Origin: Citricoccus sp. CH26A | GTDB lineage: Bacteria > Actinomycetota > Actinomycetes > Actinomycetales > Micrococcaceae | DNA length: 64,000 nt | Assembly: GCF_000224415.1 (NCBI RefSeq) | Contig: NZ_AFXQ01000007.1 | Coordinates: forward strand, 62,001 to 126,000 | Direction: 5' to 3' | Part shown: positions 17,224-26,663 of the stretch, one piece after another | Position numbering within the stretch: position 1 is the first letter of the stretch | How the letters are laid out: each line of letters starts with the position of its first letter | The notes under the pieces: generated by a model | Databases searched by the model: none | Told to the model about the DNA's origin: nothing | What the model saw: the letters and a program-made list of their open reading frames with translations, nothing else | Program-made: the position numbers and the translations under genes

Positions 17224-18624
17224 TCAGGCCGCGGCCGGGCCGGCGTACTCCCTCATGCCGGCCAGCTCCGCCATCCGCGCCAGCCCCGGCCCGAGGTGCG
17301 CGCGGAAGCGGGCGGCAGCCGCCTGCACGGCGGCTTCGCCCGCCCTCTCCGGCGGGATCCGGGTCGGGTTCAGGGTGGTGCGTTCCGACCACGCCTTGAT
17401 GTCCGGTTCGCAGGCGAATGACGCGGCCGCGCGGCCGCCCAGGACCTGCATGCGGGCCCAGCTCGTCGGGGTGTCCGGCAGGGGCGAGGGCAGGCAGACG
17501 CTGTTCTTCTCCTCGTCGTCGTCGCGGGTGGCCTCGACGTAACCGGTGATGGCGGCGCCGAAGCAGGGGAAGCCCGCGCGGACCGGCTGCAGGGTGATGG
17601 CATGGCGTTGCCAGATCGGCACCACGGGGGCGTACTTCAGCCCGGAGGCGGCGCAGTGCACCACGATGCTGTCCGCGGGCACCCGGACGTCCCCGGAGTC
17701 GAAGTGCAGGACCCCGGGGGCCACGTGCCGGAGGTGACCGCGCCGCACGACGTCCTCGATGGTGCGCAATCGGTCCACCTCCCACTGCCCGATGGTCGGG
17801 GTCTTCGCCATGGTCGGAGTCACTGACTCGTCGATGCGCACCATCACGCCCGCGTCCTCGAGCCGCAGGAACAGGTCGTCGGGGGAGGACGCGGCGGCTC
17901 CCGCGGCCATGATGTCCCCGGCCGAGCGGTAGAAGACCACCGGGTCCGGCTGCAGGGCGGCGCGGTTGATCATCCAGGGTTCGCGGGACCGCACCCAGCA
18001 GATCGCCCCGGGGTCCACGTCGTTGCCCAGGAGCCACATGCACGCGTCCGTCGCGGTCTTCCCGGACCCGACGACGACATACCGGCCGGGTGCCTCCGTC
18101 ACCTTCACGAGGTCGTTGACCGGGATGACCCGGGCCCCGGCGTCGACCCCGAAGGGCGGCGGCGTGGTGGCCGGGATGTCGGGGCCGAGGTAATCGGTGG
18201 TGACGATGCGCGCGGTGTCCGCGACCGCGAACCGGCGGCCGGAGACCCGGGAGACGAACGTGTGGTCGCCGAGGTACTCGCAGCCCGGATGGAACTCCAC
18301 CTTGCCGGAGTCGAGCATCCGCTGCAGGACGCGGACGTAGTAGGCGCAGATCTCCGGTGCGGTGGCCCGTTCGTGCAGCCCGGCCTCGGGGCCGGTGTTC
18401 TGGATGCGCCCCTCGCCGAGCCGGGCCGAGGCCACCCCGTAGAAGAGCGAGGCCTGGTGGAGCCGGACGAAGGGATAGGCGTCGAGCCAGTGCCCGCCGA
18501 CACCGTGCCGTCGGTCCACCATGACCACGTGGACCGTGGCGTGGTCGATCAGGGCGTCAACGAAGGCCATCCCGCTGGCGCCTGCACCGACCACCAGGTA
18601 GTCGGCGGCAATCACAGCGTCCAT
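17224..18624 (-). CDS. FAD-dependent NAD(P)-binding oxidoreductase
   Basis: A 466-residue protein starting MDAVIAADYLVVGAGASGMAFVDAL, with a Rossmann FAD motif (VVGAGASG) and a second dinucleotide motif VVGSGKTATDACMWL near residue 180. It belongs to a broad actinobacterial group of FAD/NAD(P)-binding proteins distantly like flavin monooxygenases, but it lacks the Baeyer-Villiger fingerprint. The substrate is unknown. Upstream in-frame codons as far as 19101 are a shadow of the neighbouring gene. The ribosome binding site is weak (GGAGG about 16 bases upstream). Confidence 0.75.
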   Translation of the reverse strand: MDAVIAADYLVVGAGASGMAFVDALIDHATVHVVMVDRRHGVGGHWLDAYPFVRLHQASLFYGVASARLGEGRIQNTGPEAGLHERATAPEICAYYVRVLQRMLDSGKVEFHPGCEYLGDHTFVSRVSGRRFAVADTARIVTTDYLGPDIPATTPPPFGVDAGARVIPVNDLVKVTEAPGRYVVVGSGKTATDACMWLLGNDVDPGAICWVRSREPWMINRAALQPDPVVFYRSAGDIMAAGAAASSPDDLFLRLEDAGVMVRIDESVTPTMAKTPTIGQWEVDRLRTIEDVVRRGHLRHVAPGVLHFDSGDVRVPADSIVVHCAASGLKYAPVVPIWQRHAITLQPVRAGFPCFGAAITGYVEATRDDDEEKNSVCLPSPLPDTPTSWARMQVLGGRAAASFACEPDIKAWSERTTLNPTRIPPERAGEAAVQAAAARFRAHLGPGLARMAELAGMREYAGPAAA

Positions 18625-18705
18625 GGGGAAATTCTCTGCCTCCGGGGCAGACCGGTCAATGTGCGGGGAACCCCCGCGCGTGTCGATCCGAACCGGTGCG
18701 CCCTG

Positions 18706-18800
18706 CTCCTCAGTCGGCTCCTCAGTCGGCCTTCGCGCGCTGGCCGCACTGGCCGCGCTGGCCGCGCTGGTCGAGCTAGCCGCGCTGGCCGCGCGGCGGG
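18706..18800. repeat. Short tandem GC-rich repeats at a gene end
   Basis: Two copies of GCTCCTCAGTCGG are followed by about six degenerate 9-base units of CTGGCCGCG type. They fill the gap between the FAD oxidoreductase and the TIGR03084 gene and run into the last codons of the latter. Confidence 0.6.
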
Positions 18801-19540
18801 CCGGCGAACACCTGCGCGATCGGCAGCCACTGCTGCGCCGCGGGGCCCTCGGCGACCAGCGAGGTCTCCTGGTGGTCCCGGCGCTGGGCGACGACCAGGC
18901 AGAAGTCCTCGGCGCTCCCCGTGACGCGTCCGGTGGCGTCCTCCGGCCCCCAGTTCCAGGTCTGTCCGGAGGGCGCGGTGAGCTCGATGCGGAATTCGCC
19001 GGCGGGCGGTTCCAGGCCATTGATGCGGAAGGCGAAGTCGCGGGTGCGCACGCCGAGGTGACAGACATCCCGGAGCCGGTCGGTCGGCACGCGCCGCACA
19101 CCCAGGGCGTCGGCGACGTCCTGGCCGTGGGCCCATGTCTCCATCAGCCGGGCGGTCGCCATGGACCGTGGCCGCATGGGCGGGCCGAACCACGGCACCG
19201 TCGAGGCGGGATCGGCCGCGTCCAGGGCATCGGCGACGCGACTGCGCCCCTCACGCCAGGCGGCCAGCAACCGGGCCCGGTCCCGTGCGGCATGCTCGGA
19301 TGCGGCCTCGCTCACGTGATGGACGTCCTGCTTCACCGTCGCCGCGTGCTCGGCGAAGGCACCGGGGTCGGTCAGGGCCAGGAGCGTCACCTCGTCGGTC
19401 CAGGCCAGGTGCCCGATCTGGTGGGCGATGGTCCAGCCGGCGGCGGGAGTGTCCCGGCGCCAGCCGGTCTCGTCCAGCCCGGCCACCAGGGTGTCGAGGT
19501 CCTCGGCTTCTGCGCGGAAGGCCGCGGCGATAGACGTCAT
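18776..19540 (-). CDS. TIGR03084-type mycothiol-dependent maleylpyruvate-isomerase-like protein
   Basis: A 254-residue DinB/MDMPI-fold protein with the metal-binding histidine segments GWTIAHQIGHLAWTDE and METWAHGQDVADALG, followed by a C-terminal domain from about residue 165 (GVRTRDFAFRINGLEPPA). The family coordinates a divalent metal and is assumed to act with mycothiol; the substrate is unknown. The stop is inside the short repeats downstream. It is divergent from the SDR gene, with about 147 bases between them. Confidence 0.8.
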   Translation of the reverse strand: MTSIAAAFRAEAEDLDTLVAGLDETGWRRDTPAAGWTIAHQIGHLAWTDEVTLLALTDPGAFAEHAATVKQDVHHVSEAASEHAARDRARLLAAWREGRSRVADALDAADPASTVPWFGPPMRPRSMATARLMETWAHGQDVADALGVRRVPTDRLRDVCHLGVRTRDFAFRINGLEPPAGEFRIELTAPSGQTWNWGPEDATGRVTGSAEDFCLVVAQRRDHQETSLVAEGPAAQQWLPIAQVFAGPPRGQRG

Positions 19541-19687
19541 GTCCGCATCGTCGCACGGACGGCACCGTACCCGGCGTGCGTACGCTGGTGTGACGTGCAC
19601 CATCCGTCCCAGCCCGCGCCGGATCCACCGGCCCCGGGCCGTCTCACCCCCTCCGCCGTCCGTCCACACCTCCGACGAAGGAATTCC

Positions 19688-20527
<840 letters not shown>

Positions 20528-20581
20528 CGGTGACGTCCGGGCCGGGCCGCCGGCGGGGTGAGCGCCGCGGATAATGGCCGG

Positions 20582-20983
20582 ATGGAGCCGTGGGAGATGC
20601 GTGAGTGGTACGCCGAGTACCTCGAGGCGTGCAACCGGCACGACCTCGAGGCCATCCGGTCGTTCGTGGACCCCTCGGTGCGGCGGGCGCACCTGCCGGG
20701 CGGGGCCGATGCGTGGGTGGCCGACGTGGCCGACCTCTTCCAGGCCTTTCCCGACTGGCGGTGGCGCCGCATCCAGCTCATCGTGGAGGAGGACCGTCTC
20801 GCCGTGCACGTGCGGGGGAACGGTACACACCGGGGCGCGTTCCGGGGCATCGCGCCGACGCGGAGGCACGTCAACGTCGCCGAGTTCGCGATGTACCGCG
20901 TCGCGGACGGGCGGATCGCGGAGTACTCCGGGGTGGTGGACACGATAGAGCTGCTCACCCAGCTCGGCAGGCCGGCGCCGTAA
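20582..20983 (+). CDS. SnoaL-like/NTF2-fold protein
   Basis: A 133-residue single-domain protein (WYAEYLEACNRHDLEAIRSFV at the N-terminus, AFPDWRWRRIQLIVEEDRLAVHVRGNGTHRGAF in the middle) typical of SnoaL-like polyketide cyclase or ester cyclase relatives, with the NTF2 cone fold. Function cannot be set from the fold. GATAAT at 20570-20575 ends six bases before ATG 20582, so a leaderless start there is better than the upstream GTG at 20558. Confidence 0.75.
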   Translation: MEPWEMREWYAEYLEACNRHDLEAIRSFVDPSVRRAHLPGGADAWVADVADLFQAFPDWRWRRIQLIVEEDRLAVHVRGNGTHRGAFRGIAPTRRHVNVAEFAMYRVADGRIAEYSGVVDTIELLTQLGRPAP

Positions 20984-21038
20984 CCGGCCGCTCCGCGGAC
21001 GCGGCCCGAGGCGGTGCCGGCACAGGGGACCGGGCGGG

Positions 21039-22697
21039 TCAGCTCCGCGCCGTCTCGGTCCCCACGCGCTCCCCGGCCAGTAACTCCATGGCCTGCTCCC
21101 GCAGGTCGACCTTGCGCACCTTGCCGGTGACGGTCATGGGGAACTCCTCGATCACCCTCACGTAGCGCGGGATCTTGTAGTGCGCGATCCGGCCCGAGCA
21201 GTACTCGCGCAGGGACTCGGCCGTGGGGGCATCGGCCCCCTCGCGGATGCGGATCCAGGCGATGAGCTCCTCGCCGTACTTCTCGTCCGGGACGCCGACG
21301 ACCTGCGCGTCGATGATGTCCGGATGCGTGTAGAGGAACTCCTCGATCTCGCGCGGGTAGATGTTCTCCCCGCCGCGGATCACCATGTCCTTGATCCGGC
21401 CGGTGATCCGCACGTAACCCTCCTCGTCCATCACCCCGAGATCCCCGGTGTGCATCCAGCCCTCTGCGTCGATCGCCTCGGCGGTCCGCTCGGGGTCGTT
21501 CCAGTACCCCTTCATCACGGCGTAGCCCTGGGTCTGCAGCTCCCCGGCCTGGCCGCGGGGCACGACCTCACCCGTGGCCGGGTCCACGACCCGGATCCTC
21601 AGGTGGGCGCCCACCCGCCCGACGGTGCTGACCCGCCGCTCCAGGCTGTCCGACGTCGAGCTCTGGATCGAGACCGGCGAGGTCTCCGTCATGCCGTAGC
21701 AGATGGTCACGTCCGTCATGTTCATCTGCTCGATCACCTGGCGCATCACCGACTCCGGGCACGGCGAACCGGCCATGACACCGGTGCGCAGGCTGGAGAG
21801 GTCGTAGGACTCGAAGTCCGGCAGCCCCAGTTCGGCGATGAACATGGTCGGCACCCCGTACAGGGACGTGCACTTCTCGGTGGCCACGGCGTGCAGGGTC
21901 GCGGCGGGGTCGAAGCCGGGGGCGGGGATGACCATGGCCGCGCCGTGGGTGGTGGCCGCCAGGTTGCCGATGACCATCCCGAAGCAGTGGTAGAAGGGCA
22001 CGGGGATGCAGATGCGGTCGGCCTCGGTGTACTCCACGCGTTCGCCGTCGAAGTACCCGTTGTTGAGGATGTTCCGGTGCGTGAGCGTCGCGCCCTTGGG
22101 GAACCCGGTGGTGCCAGAGGTGTACTGGATGTTGATCGGGTCGTCCGGGCTGAGGTCCGCCGCGACCTTCGCCAGCCGGTCCTCGTCCGCGGTTGCACCG
22201 GCCAGGCCCTCCCACTCCGGGGTGCCGAGGATGACCACGTCCCGGAGCTCGGGGCAGTCGTCCCGGACGTCGGCCAGCATCCGCTCGTAGTCGGAAGTCT
22301 TGAAGGAGGATGCCGCGATCACCGTGCGGATGCCCGACGTCGTCAGCGCGTACTGCAGCTCGTCGCGCCGGTAGGCCGGGTTGATGTTGACCAGGATCGC
22401 GCCGATCTGCGCCGTGGCGTACTGCACCAGCGTCCACTCCGCCACGTTCGGCGCCCAGATCCCCACGCGGTCCCCGGTCCGGATCCCGGCCTCCAGCAGT
22501 CCGGTGGCCAGTCGCGCGACGTCGGCCGCGAACTCCGCGTAGCTCCAGCGCCGGCCGGTCTGGACCTCCACGAGCGCGTCGCGCTCGCCGAACCGCTCGA
22601 CGGTGCGCGCCAGGTTCTGCCCGATGGTCTCCTCCAGCAGGGGAGTGTCGGTCGGGCCCTGGTCCTGGGAGGGTGCGGCGGTCGGCTGAGTGGTCAT
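21039..22697 (-). CDS. Acyl-CoA synthetase (AMP-binding, ACSF2/FadD-like)
   Basis: A 552-residue adenylate-forming ligase that activates a fatty or other carboxylic acid to its CoA thioester. It has the phosphate-binding motif [11 protein letters not shown] near residue 195, GMTETSP near 340, GWMHTGDLG near 420 and the C-terminal lysine segment TVTGKVRK near 530. Similarity is greatest to medium-chain ACSF2-type enzymes. AGGAGATCGTCC precedes the ATG. A palindrome GACCG-N5-CGGTC lies 66 bases upstream. Confidence 0.9.
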   Translation of the reverse strand: MTTQPTAAPSQDQGPTDTPLLEETIGQNLARTVERFGERDALVEVQTGRRWSYAEFAADVARLATGLLEAGIRTGDRVGIWAPNVAEWTLVQYATAQIGAILVNINPAYRRDELQYALTTSGIRTVIAASSFKTSDYERMLADVRDDCPELRDVVILGTPEWEGLAGATADEDRLAKVAADLSPDDPINIQYTSGTTGFPKGATLTHRNILNNGYFDGERVEYTEADRICIPVPFYHCFGMVIGNLAATTHGAAMVIPAPGFDPAATLHAVATEKCTSLYGVPTMFIAELGLPDFESYDLSSLRTGVMAGSPCPESVMRQVIEQMNMTDVTICYGMTETSPVSIQSSTSDSLERRVSTVGRVGAHLRIRVVDPATGEVVPRGQAGELQTQGYAVMKGYWNDPERTAEAIDAEGWMHTGDLGVMDEEGYVRITGRIKDMVIRGGENIYPREIEEFLYTHPDIIDAQVVGVPDEKYGEELIAWIRIREGADAPTAESLREYCSGRIAHYKIPRYVRVIEEFPMTVTGKVRKVDLREQAMELLAGERVGTETARS

Positions 22698-22762
22698 GGA
22701 CGATCTCCTGGCGTTGCGGTGAGCTGCATCACAGTGGTGCGACGTCGGCCAGTTTAGTTACT

Positions 22763-22777
22763 GACCGCTAACCGGTC
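22763..22777. promoter_or_regulatory. Candidate operator between acyl-CoA synthetase and monooxygenase genes
   Basis: GACCG-CTAAC-CGGTC is a 5-5-5 palindrome in the divergent gap, within an AT-richer patch. Its position suits a repressor controlling the acyl-CoA synthetase gene. No regulator gene is adjacent. Confidence 0.35.
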
Positions 22778-22877
22778 TAGACCCTGCCGAATCAGACCCC
22801 GCCGATTCAGACCCGCCGGTCAGGGGCCCGGGACGGGACCGCAGGACAGGGTGGGCCGGGGCGGGGAAGATGGATCC

Positions 22878-24746
22878 ATGACCTCCGAACCCGTGGACGT
22901 GCTGATCATCGGCGCCGGACTCTCCGGCGTCAACGCCGCCTACCGGATCCGCGAGGCCTGCCCCGAGCTGTCCGTCCGCGTCCTCGAGGCGCGCGGGGAG
23001 ATCGGTGGCACGTGGGACCTGTTCCGCTACCCGGGCGTGCGCTCGGACTCGGACGTGTACACGCTGACCTTCCCCTTCCACCCGTGGACCGGCCGGGACA
23101 CGATCGCCAGTGGTGAGCAGGTCCGGCAGTACCTGCAGCAGGTCGTCCAGGACGCGGGGCTGCGCGAACACATCCAGCTTGACACCCGGGTCACCGCCGC
23201 GGACTTCTCCACCGACGAAGCCCGCTGGCACGTCCGGGCGGTGCGCGCCGGGACGGCCGGTGGACAACCCGAGCGGTACACGGCCCGCTTCCTGGTCGCC
23301 TGCACGGGGTACTACGACGCCGAGCACCCCCACGATCCCGGCTTCGACGGGGTCGAGGACTTCACCGGCACCGTCGTGCACCCGCAGCACTGGCCGCAGG
23401 ACCTCGAACTCGCCGGCCGCCGGATCGCGGTCATCGGCTCCGGGGCCACCGCCGTGTCCCTGGTCCCCGCGCTCGCCGACGCCGGCGCGCAGGTGACCAT
23501 GCTCCAGCGCACGCCCGGTTACGTGCCGGGCCTGCCGCGCCGGGACCCGCTGGCGGGACTGGCCCGCCGTCTCCTGCCCCCGACGGCGGCGCACCGGGTG
23601 ATGCGCGCGAGGAACGCCGCGATGCAATGGGGCTTCTACCGCGCCTGCCGCAGGGCCCCGCGGCTGATGCGCTCCGTGCTGAGGCGTCACGCCGTCGCGG
23701 CCACCGGGTCCGAGGCCCTCGTCGACGAGCACTTCACCCCGCCCTACGACCCCTGGGAGCAGCGCTTGTGCGTGGCCCCGCACGGGGACCTGTACGCGGC
23801 CATCCGGGCCGGGCGGGCCGGCGTCGTGACCGGGGAGGTCGAGCGCTTCGTGCCCGAGGGGGTGCGGCTGGCCGACGGCCGGGTCGTAGATGCCGATCTC
23901 GTGGTCACCGCGACCGGGCTGCGGGTGCTGTTGCTGGGCGGGATCGAGGCGTCGGTGGACGGGGTGGGCATCGACCCGGCCACGTCCTACGCCTACTACG
24001 GGGCGATGCTCAGCGGCGTGCCGAACCTGACGTTCTGCATCGGCTACGTCAACCAGTCCTGGACCCTGCGCTCGGACATGACCGCTCGGTTCACCGCGCG
24101 CGTGCTGCGCCGGCTCGTGGACCGCGGACTGGACTCGGTGGTCCCAGAGGTGCCGGACGGCATCGGCCCCGGCCACCCGCTGATGGCGGACCTCCGCTCC
24201 GGGTACCTCGTCCGCGCCGCTCACCTGATGCCCCGTGCCACCGACCGGTATCCCTGGGCGATGGCGCAGGACGTGGTCCGTGACGGCTGGGCCACCGGCC
24301 ACGCCGACCTGGAGGAGGGGCTGCGCTGGAGCCGGACGGCCCGGGCCCCCAACCCACTCTGGACGGAGCGGGGCAGGACGGAGCGGGGCAGGACGGAGCG
24401 GGGCAGGACAGGACTGCCCAGGACGAGACTGTGCAGGCCGGGATCGTTCAGGACGGGGCGAGGCGGTCCAGGTGAGCTAACCGGTCCTCGGCGCGGTCGA
24501 GACGCTGGGGCACCTCGAGGTCCCACCACGCGTCACCGCGCTCACCGAGACCCTCCTTCGCCAACTGGACCCGGTCCCGGGCGGCCCGCTTCGCGCTCTC
24601 GTCCCCGGCCGTGCGCACCGCCGAGCGCGCCCGGCCCAGGTGCGAGCGCAGGCGGGCGGCGGTCTCCTCGGGCAGCTCGGGGTCGGTGGCGCGCCACTTG
24701 CGGCCGTCCACCACGATGTACCGGCCGTCCTCGGTGCGCTCCATGA
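22878..24746 (+). CDS. Baeyer-Villiger-type flavin monooxygenase with anomalous C-terminal tail
   Basis: Residues 1-490 form a class B flavoprotein monooxygenase: FAD motif IGAGLSGVNAA, the GGTWDLFRYPGVRSD segment, the fingerprint F-T-G-x3-H-x3-W-P (FTGTVVHPQHWP) and NADP motif GSGATAV. It inserts oxygen into a ketone or oxidises a heteroatom using NADPH and O2. Beyond about residue 494 the frame runs through seven 15-bp tandem units and then antisense through the whole of the convergent gene at 24448-24744, adding an Arg/Pro-rich tail unlike any domain. Normal relatives stop near residue 500, so the original stop was probably lost. Confidence 0.8.
   Translation: MTSEPVDVLIIGAGLSGVNAAYRIREACPELSVRVLEARGEIGGTWDLFRYPGVRSDSDVYTLTFPFHPWTGRDTIASGEQVRQYLQQVVQDAGLREHIQLDTRVTAADFSTDEARWHVRAVRAGTAGGQPERYTARFLVACTGYYDAEHPHDPGFDGVEDFTGTVVHPQHWPQDLELAGRRIAVIGSGATAVSLVPALADAGAQVTMLQRTPGYVPGLPRRDPLAGLARRLLPPTAAHRVMRARNAAMQWGFYRACRRAPRLMRSVLRRHAVAATGSEALVDEHFTPPYDPWEQRLCVAPHGDLYAAIRAGRAGVVTGEVERFVPEGVRLADGRVVDADLVVTATGLRVLLLGGIEASVDGVGIDPATSYAYYGAMLSGVPNLTFCIGYVNQSWTLRSDMTARFTARVLRRLVDRGLDSVVPEVPDGIGPGHPLMADLRSGYLVRAAHLMPRATDRYPWAMAQDVVRDGWATGHADLEEGLRWSRTARAPNPLWTERGRTERGRTERGRTGLPRTRLCRPGSFRTGRGGPGELTGPRRGRDAGAPRGPTTRHRAHRDPPSPTGPGPGRPASRSRPRPCAPPSAPGPGASAGGRRSPRAARGRWRATCGRPPRCTGRPRCAP
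24361..24465 (+). repeat. Seven tandem 15-bp repeats in the monooxygenase C-terminus
   Basis: Three perfect copies of GGACGGAGCGGGGCA (24361-24405) are followed by four degenerate copies, each 15 bases long and each starting GGMC. The period keeps frame and would encode pentapeptides (TERGR x3, then TGLPR, TRLCR, PGSFR, TGRGG). Confidence 0.85.
24448..24744 (-). CDS. Small conserved actinobacterial protein of unknown function
   Basis: A 98-residue protein starting MERTEDGRYIVVDGRKWRAT with a central LGRARSAVRTAGDE helix region and a KEGLGERGDAWWD segment. I recall the same layout in small actinobacterial proteins often labelled 'biopolymer transporter Tol', a name with no visible support. 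On the minus strand TAGGCT ends six bases before the ATG, so it appears leaderless. It lies entirely antisense to the tail of the monooxygenase frame; the conserved sequence favours this gene as the real one there. Confidence 0.7.
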   Translation of the reverse strand: MERTEDGRYIVVDGRKWRATDPELPEETAARLRSHLGRARSAVRTAGDESAKRAARDRVQLAKEGLGERGDAWWDLEVPQRLDRAEDRLAHLDRLAPS

Positions 24747-24858
24747 TCGAAGCCTACGCGCGGACCCTCGGGGCCTAACGGGCCGGGTGCGCTGGGAAGG
24801 TCAACCTGGCGGGGGATCTCGCACTCCAGGCGGCCTGGTGGGAGGATGCGGAGGAACC

Positions 24859-25446
24859 ATGACCAGAGAACCGGAGCTGCTCATCGTGCCGGACGCCGCC
24901 GCCTGGCGGGCCTGGCTGGACGAGCACGAGTCGGAACCGGACGGGGTCTGGCTGCTGCTGGCCAAGAAGGGGACCACCGCGCCGACGTCCCTGACCTATG
25001 CGCAGGCCCTCGACGAGGCACTGTGCAGCGGTTGGATCGACGGGCAGGCGAAGTCCGTCGACGCGCAGACCTACCGGCAGAGGTTCACCCCTCGGCGCAA
25101 GGCCTCGCTCTGGTCGCAGCGCAACATCGGCAAGGTGCAGGCGCTCACCGAGGCGGGCCGGATGCGACCACGCGGCCAGGCCGAGATCGAACGCGCCAGG
25201 GCCGACGGCCGGTGGGAGCGTGCCTATGCCGGCCCGGCGACCGTCGAGATGCCCGAGGACCTGGCCGTAGCCCTGGGGGAGTCACCGCGGGCCGCGGAGA
25301 CCTTCGCCGCCCTGAACGGCCAGAACAGGTACGCGGTCCTGCACCGGGTCCTCACCGCGCCGAGCCCGGCCAGCCGTGCCAACAGGGTGGCGAAGCTGAT
25401 CGGCATGCTGGAGCGCGGCGAGACGCCGTATCCGCAACAGGGTTGA
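24859..25446 (+). CDS. YdeI/OmpD-associated family protein
   Basis: A 195-residue protein with the family's N-terminal segment (WLDEHESEPDGVWLLLAKKG), LDEALCSGWIDGQAKSVDAQTYRQRFTPRRKASLWSQRN in the middle, and a C-terminal region with FAALNGQNRYAVLHRV. The family has been linked to resistance to bacteriocins and polymyxin in some bacteria, but its biochemical role is unclear. The start follows GGATGCGGAGGAACC, a good ribosome binding site. Confidence 0.8.
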   Translation: MTREPELLIVPDAAAWRAWLDEHESEPDGVWLLLAKKGTTAPTSLTYAQALDEALCSGWIDGQAKSVDAQTYRQRFTPRRKASLWSQRNIGKVQALTEAGRMRPRGQAEIERARADGRWERAYAGPATVEMPEDLAVALGESPRAAETFAALNGQNRYAVLHRVLTAPSPASRANRVAKLIGMLERGETPYPQQG

Positions 25447-25495
25447 TGCCTTGCCAGGGGGAGAGGATGGGGCGCTCCCGTCTTCAGGCAGTGGT

Positions 25496-25555
25496 TCATT
25501 CCAGGATGGACATTTCCCCGGGCCCTGACGGCCTGATGCGTCCATCCTGGAATGA
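25496..25555. terminator. Long-loop inverted repeat downstream of the YdeI-like gene
   Basis: Arms of 16 bp (25496-25511 and 25540-25555) pair perfectly around a 28-base loop. The position suits a terminator, but the long loop and perfect arms could also be a remnant of a small mobile repeat. Confidence 0.5.
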
Positions 25556-25585
25556 TTCCTGGTCGGCGCGGTGGGTACGGTCGGT

Positions 25586-25655
25586 GAGATCCGCCGAGAT
25601 CCGCCGAGATCCGCCGAGATCCGCCGAGATCCGCCGAGATCCGTCGAGATCTGCC
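25586..25655. repeat. Seven tandem 10-bp repeats upstream of a methyltransferase gene
   Basis: Five perfect copies of GAGATCCGCC are followed by GAGATCCGTC and GAGATCTGCC. The ten-base period matches one turn of DNA, placing each GATC on the same face. It ends about 50-85 bases before the methyltransferase start. Confidence 0.9.
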
Positions 25656-25703
25656 AGGGTCGGGTTCCCGGTGGGGAGCGCCGACCCGGTCTGACATCAT
25701 GAG

Positions 25704-26387
25704 ATGGATGAGCACTCTCGACTTCGCCCGGGTGGCGTGATGAACCAGGTTTCCGACCCGTCGCCGGCGGCGGACTCCCGCCTGACCTTCTGCGGGCTCT
25801 CCATCGCCTACGACCACCGGGTGCTCGAACCCAGGCCGTGGACCGAGGCGCAGTCACAGTGGGCGGCCGAGCTGCTCCCCGACGCTCCCGCCGGTCCGGT
25901 GCTGGAACTGTGCGCCGGCGTCGGGCATATCGGACTGGGCGCCGTGCGCGCGGGCGACCGCGACCTGGTCATGGTCGACGTCAATCCGGTGGCCCGGGAG
26001 TTCGCGGTGGCGAATGCGGCCGCCAACGGGCTGGGTTCCCGCGTCGAGTTCCGGCTGGCCCGGATCGACGAGGCGCTCGGTGAGGACGAACTGTTCCCAC
26101 TGATCATCGCGGACCCGCCGTGGGTGCGCTCGGCGGAGACCTCGCGGTTCCCGGCGGACCCCGTCCTGGCGATCGACGGCGGCGACGACGGCCTGGACCT
26201 GGCGCGGACGTGCGCCGACCTCATCGTCGGTCACCTGACCGGGGGCGGTTCCGCGCTGCTCCAGCTCGGGAACACCGCCCAGGCCGAGCTGATCGCCGCC
26301 TATGCGGGGCAGCGGTCCGACGGTGCGGTCAGCGCGGTCGAGACCCGCGTCTTCGACCGCGGCGTGGTCGTGCGGCTCACCCGCTGA
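25704..26387 (+). CDS. Class I SAM-dependent methyltransferase
   Basis: A 227-residue protein (215 if the ATG at 25740 is used). It has motif I VLELCAGVGHIGL, acidic motif II LVMVDVNP and motif IV IIADPPWV. The ADPPWV tetrapeptide region resembles the NPPY motif of N-methyltransferases such as HemK/RsmC-type rRNA or protein methylases. An IDGGDDGLDLARTCADLI segment follows, also typical of that group. The target is unknown. Neither start has a strong ribosome binding site. Tandem 10-bp repeats lie upstream. Confidence 0.75.
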   Translation: MDEHSRLRPGGVMNQVSDPSPAADSRLTFCGLSIAYDHRVLEPRPWTEAQSQWAAELLPDAPAGPVLELCAGVGHIGLGAVRAGDRDLVMVDVNPVAREFAVANAAANGLGSRVEFRLARIDEALGEDELFPLIIADPPWVRSAETSRFPADPVLAIDGGDDGLDLARTCADLIVGHLTGGGSALLQLGNTAQAELIAAYAGQRSDGAVSAVETRVFDRGVVVRLTR

Positions 26388-26420
26388 CCAGGCTGCCCAG
26401 CCGCTCAGCCAGTGCGCCGG

Positions 26421-26663
26421 TCAGCGGCCGGGGCGCCTGCGCATCACCTTGTGGGTGCCGTCGCACCACGGCTTGATGGCGGAGCCGCCGCAGCGGCAGA
26501 CGGCGCTGACCGGCCGGGTGGTCTGGTATTCGTTGCCGTCCTCGTCCTGCACCACGTGATCACCTCGGAGCAGGATCGGGCCTCCCGGGCAGAAGATCAC
26601 GTCCGGGTGGCCCGGGGTCATGCCCGGTCCCTGGCCCGGTAGCCTGCCCGGTTCCTCGCTCAT
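26421..26663 (-). CDS. CDGSH iron-sulfur domain protein
   Basis: An 80-residue protein with CPGGPILLRG near residue 23 and the cluster motif CRCGGSAIKPWCDGTH near 56-71, three Cys and one His that bind a 2Fe-2S cluster. Such proteins transfer electrons or clusters. The ATG at 26663 overlaps the TGA of the upstream gene, so the two are translationally coupled with the heme-oxygenase-like gene. A longer in-frame start at 26723 is not needed. Confidence 0.9.
   Translation of the reverse strand: MSEEPGRLPGQGPGMTPGHPDVIFCPGGPILLRGDHVVQDEDGNEYQTTRPVSAVCRCGGSAIKPWCDGTHKVMRRRPGR

Noticed and set aside
24448-24744. Naming the 98-residue gene a Tol biopolymer transporter
   Set aside because: That label is common for the family but the protein has no signal peptide, membrane helix or Tol motif.
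25586-25655. CRISPR array
   Set aside because: The unit is only 10 bases with no spacers and there are no cas genes; it is a simple tandem repeat.
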